Shown: positions 22,116 through 29,186 of the stretch, in pieces
How the letters are laid out: the number at the start of each line of letters is the position of its first letter
Numbering within the stretch: position 1 is the first letter of the stretch
IMG/VR virus record: IMGVR_UViG_3300030109_000199
Coordinates: 2,714 to 62,686 of that record
Direction: 5' to 3' (one strand)
Length of the DNA stretch: 59,973 nt
Source of the DNA: a virus
The notes under the pieces: generated by a model
Database searches by the model: none
What the model was told of the DNA's origin: nothing
Seen by the model: the letters and a program-made list of their open reading frames with translations, nothing else
Position numbers and translations under genes: made by a program

Positions 22116-22360
22116 TGCCTAAATATCAAGTGACTGCTACTATGTATAATGCTACTATGTATAATGATTTACATATAGATGTAGAAGCGAGTAACCCAAC
22201 TCAAGCCATAGAAAAAGCCGAAGCAATGGATGAGGGTGACTGGATTGAAGATGGTGACTATTCAATAGAAGACACAGGCGATCTTAAAATAGATGCTGTC
22301 TTTGAGTATAATAAAGATGGTGACTTGAATGATGTATCAAATGACGTAGAGGAGTGGTGA
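22115..22360 (+). CDS. Acidic hypothetical protein, 81 aa
   Basis: The start overlaps the DUF932 stop by one base. The product opens MPKYQVTATMYNATMYNDLHIDVEA, where ATMYN is repeated in tandem at DNA and protein level. The rest is acidic (KAEAMDEGDWIEDGDYSIEDTGD). The pattern resembles small proteins with one beta-sheet domain often found in pairs with DUF932, but I cannot name it. Confidence 0.65.
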   Translation: MPKYQVTATMYNATMYNDLHIDVEASNPTQAIEKAEAMDEGDWIEDGDYSIEDTGDLKIDAVFEYNKDGDLNDVSNDVEEW

Positions 22361-22361
22361 T

Positions 22362-22739
22362 ATGACTGAACAAATACCAATGTGGAAAGCTGCTGAAATT
22401 CCGTTCTTGAATGGAGTAAAGAAAATCTTTCTAGAGAAGATGGCTAAAGGTAAAGCATCCCCTCTTAAAGGATGGTCGGCACGTACTATGTTTAATGAAG
22501 TCGTGAAAGAACAACACCTTACTCTCGCTGAACAAGACATAGCATGGGGTATCTTGATGGTAGATATCCTTGGTTATACCGATAAAAAAGTAAAGGGTTT
22601 AGAAGATGCGTGGCAAAAAGAAAGGGAAGAGCGTATCGCTCAAGGGGATTCACCCATCGCTAATAAAAATACCAAAGGATCATCCCATCCACTACTTGAA
22701 AGTGATGGAGTGGATAGCCCACAATCAATTATTAGCTAA
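22362..22739 (+). CDS. Hypothetical protein, 125 aa
   Basis: The protein begins MTEQIPMWKAAEIPFLNGVKKIFLEKMAKGKASPLKGW and has a helical centre (EQHLTLAEQDIAWGILMVDILGYTDKK). The last 45 codons overlap the next gene in another frame by 134 bases. No family is recognised. Confidence 0.65.
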   Translation: MTEQIPMWKAAEIPFLNGVKKIFLEKMAKGKASPLKGWSARTMFNEVVKEQHLTLAEQDIAWGILMVDILGYTDKKVKGLEDAWQKEREERIAQGDSPIANKNTKGSSHPLLESDGVDSPQSIIS

Positions 22740-22908
22740 TGAATATCGTAAACAAGAAAGACAAAATGTAAAAAGTTCTACAGCTAATCGTGTCTTATGT
22801 GAAGGATATATAAAACATATGAGACATTATCTCAAACATGGAGATTGGATAGATAATTTCTATGGTAAAGATCAGGAAGGAAAAGTTGTATGGATAAGTC
22901 GTACATAA
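22606..22908 (+). CDS. Hypothetical basic protein, 100 aa
   Basis: The sequence contains IKIPKDHPIHYLKVMEWIAHNQLLANEYRKQ, CEGYIKHMRHYLKHGDWIDNFYGKDQEG, rich in His, Tyr and Lys. The start is uncertain: ATG at 22606 gives a long overlap with the previous gene, while ATG at 22705 would avoid most of it. The segment before 22705 looks coding, which supports the long form. The function is unknown. Confidence 0.6.
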   Translation: MRGKKKGKSVSLKGIHPSLIKIPKDHPIHYLKVMEWIAHNQLLANEYRKQERQNVKSSTANRVLCEGYIKHMRHYLKHGDWIDNFYGKDQEGKVVWISRT

Positions 22909-23414
22909 AATATAATACTTCTTTTAAAGTATTATTTATTAGTGTCATTACTACTGCAATTATTTTTGCTACATTAGCACTAGTAAATAAAGCTGAAGCT
23001 AAACAAACTGAAGAACAATGTTTAACTGAAGCTATATACTTTGAAGCAAGAGGTGAAAGTTTTGTTGGACAATTAGCAGTAGCTAATGTAATCTTACAAA
23101 GAGTTAGAGACAGTAGATTTCCACCAACTGTATGTGAAGTTGTTCATGCTGGTAGGTATTGGGAAGGACATCCTATAAGGAATAAGTGTGCCTTCTCATA
23201 CTGGTGTGATGGTAAACCAGAAATTATGAAGGATAAACAAGCCCTTAGAACTGCACAAGATGTAGCTCGTATGGCTATTGATGGTGTTATCTATGAAGAA
23301 ATACAAGGGGCTACCTTTTATCATGCTTCTTATGTTAGTCCTTATTGGACAAAAGACCTAGAGTTTATAACAAAAATAGGTAAACATTTATTTTATTATT
23401 ATGATGGAAAATAA
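22890..23414 (+). CDS. Membrane-anchored cell-wall hydrolase (SleB-like)
   Basis: The 174-residue protein has one N-terminal hydrophobic segment (residues 13-36, ending A-E-A, which could be a signal peptide or a releasable anchor). A SleB/CwlJ-type domain follows: QCLTEAIYFEARGESFVGQLAVANVILQRV with the catalytic-candidate Glu residues 47 and 52, CAFSYWCDG, and FYHASYVSPYW. This enzyme cuts peptidoglycan glycan strands and reaches the periplasm by its signal. It lies in the early/middle unit, far from the M15 endolysin at 38988-39368. Confidence 0.85.
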   Translation: MDKSYIKYNTSFKVLFISVITTAIIFATLALVNKAEAKQTEEQCLTEAIYFEARGESFVGQLAVANVILQRVRDSRFPPTVCEVVHAGRYWEGHPIRNKCAFSYWCDGKPEIMKDKQALRTAQDVARMAIDGVIYEEIQGATFYHASYVSPYWTKDLEFITKIGKHLFYYYDGK

Positions 23415-23646
23415 GATGAAGTATATGATACTAATCGTAATGTTTTTAGCAGACCCATCAGAAAAGATGGACTCTGTTAAGGTGAAAACTTTATATAATA
23501 AACCTTTAGTGTTTGAAAGTTACAAGAAATGTTCTGAGCATGTTCAAGAAAACCTCGAAGCATTAAAAGGATTCGGTAGAAAAGTTTTTGAAGATAAAGC
23601 TATAGTAAAACAAATCTTATGCGTAGAGGAAAAGGTTAATGCCTAG
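23401..23646 (+). CDS. Hypothetical protein with hydrophobic N-terminus, 81 aa
   Basis: Several ATG codons (23401, 23404, 23416) could start the frame. The hydrophobic MKYMILIVMFLADP segment follows the last and may be a signal peptide. The remainder is Lys/Val-rich with two Cys (KKCSEHVQENL, ILCVEEKV), possibly disulfide-bonded outside the cytoplasm. It overlaps the hydrolase gene by 14 bases, which suggests a lysis-linked partner. No family is recognised. Confidence 0.6.
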   Translation: MMENKMKYMILIVMFLADPSEKMDSVKVKTLYNKPLVFESYKKCSEHVQENLEALKGFGRKVFEDKAIVKQILCVEEKVNA

Positions 23647-23794
23647 TAATGATTGGATTAAAAGAATGGAAGAGATAGAGAAACTAAACAGGAAAGTTGA
23701 AATATTAGAAGAAAACATTTTAGAGTTACAAAAACAATTAGTAGAAGCATATAAAAGAATTAAAGAGTTATCAGACAAAGGAACAATACAATGA
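23639..23794 (+). CDS. Leucine-zipper-like peptide, 51 aa
   Basis: After MPSNDWIKRM, nearly the whole protein is a regular heptad coiled coil (EEIEKLNRKVEILEENILEL...), about five heptads. It overlaps genes at both ends (8 and 4 bases), so translation is coupled. A dimerising adaptor or part of a lysis complex is possible. The function is unknown. Confidence 0.6.
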   Translation: MPSNDWIKRMEEIEKLNRKVEILEENILELQKQLVEAYKRIKELSDKGTIQ

Positions 23795-23970
23795 GTAAGA
23801 ACTTGTGGGATAAAGAAAGGGATTCTTTATTTCGAGACTTAACTTTATCATATCAAGAAGAAGGTTTTTCTTTGAAAGAATCTAGACGTTTAGCTAAACA
23901 AGAGACAGAAGAAATTCTATCTAACAGTTTGGATTTTGTGGAAGACGTTATTACAAAGTCTTATAAATAA
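23791..23970 (+). CDS. Hypothetical protein, 59 aa
   Basis: An ATGA overlap with the zipper-like gene opens a 59-codon frame (MSKNLWDKERDSLFRDLTLSYQEEGFSLKES...). It is helical and charged. The SLKESRRLAKQETEE segment resembles a short amphipathic helix. It ends before leader hairpin 7 and the primase promoter. No family is recognised. Confidence 0.6.
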   Translation: MSKNLWDKERDSLFRDLTLSYQEEGFSLKESRRLAKQETEEILSNSLDFVEDVITKSYK

Positions 23971-23979
23971 ACTGTAACT

Positions 23980-24022
23980 GTTACTAGTGTTAGTAGTACT
24001 TACGTACTAACACGTAGTAACT
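23980..24022 (+). ncRNA. Leader hairpin 7 (related, upstream of primase promoter)
   Basis: GTTACTA and GTGTTAGTA pair with TACTAACAC and TAGTAAC, with one extra G on the right side. The apex is GTACTTACG, which retains TTACG. It lies between the 23791 gene and the promoter at 24031, so here it is probably the 3' end of the upstream message rather than a leader. Confidence 0.6.
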
Positions 24023-24030
24023 GTTAGTGC

Positions 24031-24059
24031 TTGACATCCCAATTCGATTGATGTATCCT
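24031..24059 (+). promoter_or_regulatory. Sigma70-type promoter for replication block
   Basis: TTGACA (24031-24036) and TATCCT (24054-24059) are separated by exactly 17 bases. The expected start is about ten bases before the GAGGAG ribosome site of the primase-helicase. Confidence 0.75.
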
Positions 24060-24081
24060 ACAGCTAGGTTGAGGAGCCACT

Positions 24082-25737
24082 ATGGATAGTAATAAAATTG
24101 TACGTGATCGTCTTCCCCATGAAGAATGTGGAGCAGAGAAGGCACGAGTCCTCTATGAGGATGGTCATTGGTATTGTTATAAATGTGATCAATATGGCAG
24201 AGAAGAAGAGGAATATTCTATGAGCCAACAAACCACCGCACCTATTAAAGGTGTGATAAATACTGTCTTGTCTAAAGGAGATTCCGTTGCTTTACAAAGT
24301 CGTAATATATCTTTAGACACAGTAAAAAAGTATGGCGTTACAGCCAAGGTTAACAAACATATCTATCCTTATTATGATAAGGATGAATGTCATGTCGCTA
24401 ACAAAGTACGCCAAACTAATCCTAAGAATTTCTTTGTCGAAGGTGATCTAAGTTCTAGTCAGCTATTCGGACAGAATTTATTTCCTCCTTCAAGTGCTAA
24501 ATATATTACTGTATGTGAAGGAGAGATAGATGCTATGTCTGTCTTTGAGTTATCTGGTTCAAGGTATCCTTGTGTCTCTATTAAATCTGGTGCAGCTAGT
24601 GCTCTCAGAGATTGCAAAGCCAACCTTGAGTACCTTAACTCTTTTGATAACGTCATCCTATGTTTTGATAACGATGATGCAGGACGTAAGGCTAGTGCCT
24701 TAGTTGCAGAATTGTTTGAACCTAACAAAGCTAAGGTTGTGAAGTTAGATTTCAAAGATGCTAACGAGTACCTAAAGGTAGGTAAACGAGAAGAGTTTAC
24801 TAGAGCATGGTGGGCAGCAGCACCCCATACTCCTGCTGGTATCATAAATCTCAGAGACTTAGGCACAAAGTTATATGAAGAAGACTTTTGTGATACGTGC
24901 TTGTATCCCTGGGAAGGTATGAATGAAAAGCTGTACGGCATGAGGACAGGAGAGCTAGTTTGTTTCACCTCTGGTTCTGGTATGGGTAAGTCTAGTATTA
25001 TCAGAGAACTGATGCATCACATACTGAAAAGTACAGACGATAACATAGGTATCCTGGCATTAGAAGAGAACGTAAGGAATACAGCCTTTAATATTATGTC
25101 GGTGGAAGCTAACGCTAGATTGTATATCAAAGAGGTACGAGAACAATTCAATCGTGAACAGTTAAACGAGTGGGAGAAAGCTACGCTTGGTACTGGTAGG
25201 TTGTTTGCCTTTGACCACTTTGGTTCTATTTCTAATGACGAAATTCTTGGACGGGTACGGTACATGGCACGAGCCTTGGATTGTAAGTGGATTATGTTGG
25301 ATCACCTATCTATCCTAGTCTCTGGTCAAGATGACATGGGCGATGAAAGAAAGTCTATTGATATCTTGATGACAAAGCTACGCTCTCTCGTAGAGGAGAC
25401 AGGGATCGGACTATTGTTGGTGTCTCACCTTCGTAGACGGGGTGGTGATAAAGGCTTTGAAGAAGGCAAAGAAGTTACGTTGTCCCATCTAAGAGGGTCA
25501 GCTAGTATCGGACATCTAAGTGATGCCGTAGTAGCACTAGAACGAAACCAACAAAGTGAGGATGAGACTGAAGCTAACACTACTGTGATTCGTATCTTAA
25601 AGAATAGATATACAGGTGACACTGGTGTAGCTGCTCACCTTTACTATGACAAGGATACAGGCCGTATGACTTCTATTGATAACCCCTTTGATGTGGAACG
25701 TGAGGAAGGATATGACGGCAATGACATCCCCTTTTAA
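24082..25737 (+). CDS. DNA primase-helicase, T7 gp4-like
   Basis: The 551-residue bifunctional enzyme has an N-terminal zinc motif of HxxC...CxxC type (His13, Cys16, Cys32, Cys35). A TOPRIM primase core follows, with CEGEIDAMSVFEL near 143 and LCFDNDDAGRKAS near 194. The C-terminal RecA-like helicase has Walker A TSGSGMGKSS near 295 and Walker B WIMLDHLSILVSG near 403, with SHLRRRGGDK and RGSASIGHLSD after it. It unwinds DNA as a ring and lays primers for PolA. The first zinc ligand is His where T7 gp4 has Cys. Confidence 0.92.
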   Translation: MDSNKIVRDRLPHEECGAEKARVLYEDGHWYCYKCDQYGREEEEYSMSQQTTAPIKGVINTVLSKGDSVALQSRNISLDTVKKYGVTAKVNKHIYPYYDKDECHVANKVRQTNPKNFFVEGDLSSSQLFGQNLFPPSSAKYITVCEGEIDAMSVFELSGSRYPCVSIKSGAASALRDCKANLEYLNSFDNVILCFDNDDAGRKASALVAELFEPNKAKVVKLDFKDANEYLKVGKREEFTRAWWAAAPHTPAGIINLRDLGTKLYEEDFCDTCLYPWEGMNEKLYGMRTGELVCFTSGSGMGKSSIIRELMHHILKSTDDNIGILALEENVRNTAFNIMSVEANARLYIKEVREQFNREQLNEWEKATLGTGRLFAFDHFGSISNDEILGRVRYMARALDCKWIMLDHLSILVSGQDDMGDERKSIDILMTKLRSLVEETGIGLLLVSHLRRRGGDKGFEEGKEVTLSHLRGSASIGHLSDAVVALERNQQSEDETEANTTVIRILKNRYTGDTGVAAHLYYDKDTGRMTSIDNPFDVEREEGYDGNDIPF

Positions 25738-26221
25738 ATCTAAGCGTAAAAGATTTGATCCTAAGTCTTATCAAAGATCAGATCGTAAAGCAAAAGATTG
25801 TATTACTAAATACTTAAAGTCATTAGGTCACACCGTCCTAGCAACTAAAGAAGACTATAGTGTAGACTTAACGTCTACTCTAGATGGCGTAACATATAAA
25901 CATGAAGTAGAAATGAAACACGTATGGGATGGTGAGTGGCCTAGTGCTTGGAAGGATGTGAACATTCCTTTCAGGAAAAAAAGATTACTGACACAAGTGT
26001 ATGGTAGTGAGGATAGTAAAGATATAAAATTTTATTTTTATATTATTAGAGGTGATTGTAAAAAGGCATGGAAGATGGACGCTCTCATCGTACAGAACTC
26101 TCCTGTCGTTGAGGTTCCTAATCGGGCCGTAAGAAAAGGTGAATACTTTTTTAAAGTTCCTGTAGCTAAAGCTGAACTTATAGACTTAGGAGTTAAGGAT
26201 GGAAGTAAAACTGATTGCTAA
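25721..26221 (+). CDS. Putative PD-(D/E)xK-like endonuclease
   Basis: ATG at 25721 has GGAAGGA about 11 bases upstream; ATG at 25712 is an alternative. The core reads DRKAKDCITKYLKSLGHTVLATKEDYSVDLTST...YKHEVEMKHVW, where D-L, E and E-x-K are spaced as in PD-(D/E)xK nucleases. FYFYIIRGDCKKAW and NRAVRKGEYFFKVPV follow. The gene lies between primase and thyX and may act in recombination or DNA degradation, as T7 gp3 does. The fold assignment is by motif only. Confidence 0.6.
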   Translation: MTSPFKSKRKRFDPKSYQRSDRKAKDCITKYLKSLGHTVLATKEDYSVDLTSTLDGVTYKHEVEMKHVWDGEWPSAWKDVNIPFRKKRLLTQVYGSEDSKDIKFYFYIIRGDCKKAWKMDALIVQNSPVVEVPNRAVRKGEYFFKVPVAKAELIDLGVKDGSKTDC

Positions 26222-26891
26222 TATGGGTAGTGATTTAACTGTAGTTAATGCTGCCCGTGTATCCTTTGATAAAGTTTCCGACTGGGAAGTTATCCCTGAA
26301 GCAGGACCATTAAAGGATTACTTAAAGTTTGAAGATGAAAAACTTATAAGGTATCTAGCTAAACATAATCACTGGACTCCCTTTGGTCACTGTTCTTTAC
26401 AGTTCCATATCAAGGCTCCTATATTTGTTGCTAGACAATTAGGTAAACATCAGGTAGGATTGGTATGGAATGAGGTATCACGTAGGTATGTAGATAGTAA
26501 ACCAGAGTTCTTTGATCCTCTACTATTTAGAAGTAGGGCAGATGATAAGAAGCAGGGCAGTATGCCCGATGCAGTTATTGAATATAATATGAAACCTTTA
26601 ATTGAATATGTTACCCAATGCTATGAGAATATGTTGAACAAAGGTATCTGTCCTGAACAAGCACGTATGGTACTACCACAATCTATGTATACTGAATGGT
26701 ATTGGAGCGGTAGTCTTGCTGCTTTTGCTAGGGTGTGTAACTTACGTCTTAAACCAGATACCCAATATGAGACTAGGTGGATTGCCAAAGAGATATCATG
26801 GCTTGCAGAGGAACACTTCCCTACCTCGTGGGAATGTTTAATGACAGGAGATTTAGATGAGCAAAGGAATAGTACTGGACATAGAGACTGA
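26199..26891 (+). CDS. thyX: Flavin-dependent thymidylate synthase
   Basis: The 230-residue protein has VVNAARVSFDK at the N-terminus, HNHWTPFGHCSLQFHIKAPIFVARQLGKHQVGLVWNEVSRRYV in the centre and LPQSMYTEWYWSGSLAAFARVCNLRL towards the end. This is ThyX, which makes dTMP from dUMP with FAD and NADPH. The usual RHRxxSxNExSxRY motif is changed: K-H-Q replaces R-H-R and there is one extra residue before N-E, a variant I believe recurs in marine phages. It overlaps the pol gene by 35 bases. Confidence 0.9.
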   Translation: MEVKLIANMGSDLTVVNAARVSFDKVSDWEVIPEAGPLKDYLKFEDEKLIRYLAKHNHWTPFGHCSLQFHIKAPIFVARQLGKHQVGLVWNEVSRRYVDSKPEFFDPLLFRSRADDKKQGSMPDAVIEYNMKPLIEYVTQCYENMLNKGICPEQARMVLPQSMYTEWYWSGSLAAFARVCNLRLKPDTQYETRWIAKEISWLAEEHFPTSWECLMTGDLDEQRNSTGHRD

Positions 26892-28515
26892 TGCTCTTGA
26901 TGCAAGTAAGATACATTGTATCGTAACAAGAGATGTAAACACTAATGAAGTAAAGGAGTTTGTACAGGATGAGTGTTACACCATCTTTCCCCAGTGGTCT
27001 AAGGGGATAGATAAATTCTATATGCATAATGGTTTATCGTTTGATGCTAGAGTAATCAACAGATTAACCGATGCAAATATACCTATGTCTAATGTAGTAG
27101 ATACTCTTATCTTATCACAGTTGTTCAACCCTGTTCGAGAGAAGGGACATTCCCTTGCAGCATGGGGTGATAGGCTAGGGTTCCCTAAAGATACTCCACC
27201 TGATAGTTTTCTAGAGTATACACCAGAGATGTTACAATATTGTAATAGAGATGTAGATGTAACCTTTAAGTTACTGAAACGTCTAGTTGGTGAAGGCTCT
27301 GAATTTTCTCCTAGTTCTATTAAGTTAGAACATAAGATTAGAGAACTGATTAACCAACAAGAGGAGAATGGTTTCTATCTTAATGAACAACAAGCTATGA
27401 CACTAATGAATAGGTTTGAAGATGAGTCTGTAGTTTTAGATGCTCAACTAGAGGAAGTCTTCCCTACCGTGATCACTAAAAGGTTTCATAAGAAAACAGG
27501 TAAGCCTTTGTTAGATCATGTAGATAAATTTAATCCTGCATCCAGGCAACAGATAGCAGATAAACTTATGGAGAAAGGATGGGTTCCTACATTAAGGACA
27601 GACAAAGGGAACATAATAGTTAGTGACGAGATACTAGAAACTTTAGATATTCCTGAAGCAAAAATCATAGCAAGGTATCTTCTCTTGCAAAAGAGAGTAT
27701 CACAAATTAAACAATGGATTGCAGCCGTAGATAACTACGGTAGGGTACATGGTAAAGTTATGACATTAAAAACTATAACAGGACGCATGGCCCACAATAC
27801 TCCCAACATGGCACAAGTACCAGCAGTCTACTCACCATATGGTAAAGAGTGCCGTGACTGCTGGACTGTCTCTGATCCAGAGAACTATAAACTGGTAGGG
27901 ACAGACGCATCAGGGTTAGAGATACGAGCACTAGCTCATTACATGGGAGACAAAGCCTATATTAAAGAGGTCATAGAGGGTGACGTACACACAGCCAATC
28001 AAAAGGCTGCTAACCTAGAGACTAGGGATCAGGCCAAGACGTTCCTTTATGCCTTAATTTATGGGGCTGGTGCTGCTAAGATAGGTAAGGTAGCTGGTGT
28101 TAATTCATCTGAAGGACAGAAACTTATTGATAACTTCCTACGTAATGTACCCTCACTCAAAAGTCTACAGTCACGGGTATCCATTGCTGCTAAGAATAAA
28201 ATAATTCCTGGTATAGATGGAAGGAAACTCCACATAAGGAATTTTCATAGCTCTTTGAATACTCTTATCCAAGGAGCAGGTGCGGTGATCTGTAAGCAAT
28301 GGTTGGTACAGATGATGGATCATGCTAAAAATCTTGATGTTAAATTAGTAGCTTCCATCCACGATGAGTATCAGTTTGAGGTACATAACAAAGATATCAA
28401 AGAGTTCTGTGATATAACAAAAATATCTATGAAAGAAACAGAAGAGATACTAAATTTAAAATGCCCACTCGACAACGAGTATAAGGTCGGCACTACATGG
28501 GCTGAAACACACTAA
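26857..28515 (+). CDS. DNA polymerase A family, with 3'-5' exonuclease
   Basis: The 552-residue enzyme has an N-terminal exonuclease (Exo I VLDIETDAL with Asp8 and Glu10, then HNGLSFDARVI, and YCNRDVDVT). The polymerase domain has motif A GTDASGLEIRALAHYM near 347, motif B RDQAKTFLYALIYGAG near 390 and motif C SIHDEYQFEV near 500. The residue equivalent to E. coli Phe762 is Tyr398, as in T7. At 552 residues it is shorter than T7 gp5 (704). AGGAG precedes its ATG inside thyX. Confidence 0.92.
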   Translation: MSKGIVLDIETDALDASKIHCIVTRDVNTNEVKEFVQDECYTIFPQWSKGIDKFYMHNGLSFDARVINRLTDANIPMSNVVDTLILSQLFNPVREKGHSLAAWGDRLGFPKDTPPDSFLEYTPEMLQYCNRDVDVTFKLLKRLVGEGSEFSPSSIKLEHKIRELINQQEENGFYLNEQQAMTLMNRFEDESVVLDAQLEEVFPTVITKRFHKKTGKPLLDHVDKFNPASRQQIADKLMEKGWVPTLRTDKGNIIVSDEILETLDIPEAKIIARYLLLQKRVSQIKQWIAAVDNYGRVHGKVMTLKTITGRMAHNTPNMAQVPAVYSPYGKECRDCWTVSDPENYKLVGTDASGLEIRALAHYMGDKAYIKEVIEGDVHTANQKAANLETRDQAKTFLYALIYGAGAAKIGKVAGVNSSEGQKLIDNFLRNVPSLKSLQSRVSIAAKNKIIPGIDGRKLHIRNFHSSLNTLIQGAGAVICKQWLVQMMDHAKNLDVKLVASIHDEYQFEVHNKDIKEFCDITKISMKETEEILNLKCPLDNEYKVGTTWAETH

Positions 28516-28564
28516 CATATATCTCTTAGTAGTGTAACGTAGTGTAACTACTTAGAGATATATG
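28516..28564 (+). ncRNA. Hairpin 8 (related to TTACG/CTTAG family)
   Basis: CATATATCTCTTAGTAGT pairs with ACTACTTAGAGATATATG (one mismatch) and the loop contains TAACGTAG. It begins one base after the polymerase stop codon and ends before the ssDNA-binding promoter. It is therefore a candidate 3' end or insulator. Confidence 0.75.
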
Positions 28565-28590
28565 AATTATGGAAGGAGAAAAAATAACGC

Positions 28591-28619
28591 TTGACAACCA
28601 CAACACAATTTGTTATTCT
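28591..28619 (+). promoter_or_regulatory. Sigma70-type promoter for ssDNA-binding protein gene
   Basis: TTGACA (28591-28596) and TATTCT (28614-28619) are separated by exactly 17 bases. Together with the terminator at 29145-29186 it makes the ssDNA-binding gene a separate, probably strongly expressed, transcription unit. Confidence 0.8.
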
Positions 28620-28656
28620 GTTATCATCAAATAACCTCATATGAAGGAGAAACATA

Positions 28657-29130
28657 GTGAGTAAAGTAATTTCAGGTACGTCTTATTGGGCTTCCGTTAT
28701 CACCCCTAACACCAAGTTCGATGCCGATGGTGTCTGGACTATTGATGTTGGGAACTTGGATGATCTCAATAAGAAGAAGGCTCAGAAAGATGGGCTAACT
28801 ATTAAGAATAAAGGTGATGAGAAGGAAGACTTTGTTACGTTCAAACGTAAGGTACGTAATGCTAAAGGCTCCCTTAATCGTCAACCTAATGTGGTTGATG
28901 CTAATAAGCGTCTGATCACTGAAACTATGATTGGTAATGGTTCTAAAGTTAATGTACTTTATGAGCCGTTTGAATGGAATTTCGGTGGAAAGACTGGTGT
29001 CTCTGCCGATCTACGTGCGGTGCAAGTGACCGAATTAGTGCCGTACTCAACCGAAGAGGACGATGCTTTCGATGTAGTCCCTGACGGTTTTACTTCCGAT
29101 GAAGCTGAAGACATCCCCTTTTCAGCTTAA
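28657..29130 (+). CDS. Single-stranded DNA-binding protein, T7 gp2.5/DUF2815-like
   Basis: A GTG start is preceded by GAAGGAG. The 157-residue protein begins MSKVISGTSYWASVITPNTKFDADGVWTID (OB-fold start), has NRQPNVVDANKRLITETMIGNGSKVNVLYEPFEW and VSADLRAVQVTELVPY. It ends with an acidic tail finishing EDIPFSA, like the interaction tails of phage and bacterial SSBs. It coats exposed strands and contacts polymerase and helicase. GC is higher than in its neighbours, consistent with high expression from its own promoter. Confidence 0.85.
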   Translation: MSKVISGTSYWASVITPNTKFDADGVWTIDVGNLDDLNKKKAQKDGLTIKNKGDEKEDFVTFKRKVRNAKGSLNRQPNVVDANKRLITETMIGNGSKVNVLYEPFEWNFGGKTGVSADLRAVQVTELVPYSTEEDDAFDVVPDGFTSDEAEDIPFSA

Positions 29131-29144
29131 CCTTTAACTTGGAG

Positions 29145-29186
29145 GGGGAGAGTGTATAAAGTATATATGCTCTCCCCATTTTTATT
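29145..29186 (+). terminator. Intrinsic terminator after ssDNA-binding gene
   Basis: GGGGAGAG pairs with CTCTCCCC, and the inner A/T-rich bases can extend the stem. ATTTTTATT follows at once. This is the clearest intrinsic terminator in the window. The next start codon follows the T tract directly. Confidence 0.88.

Noticed and set aside
24459-24968. 169-codon minus-strand open frame within the primase-helicase gene
   Set aside because: It is antisense to clear TOPRIM and helicase coding sequence and has no supporting context.
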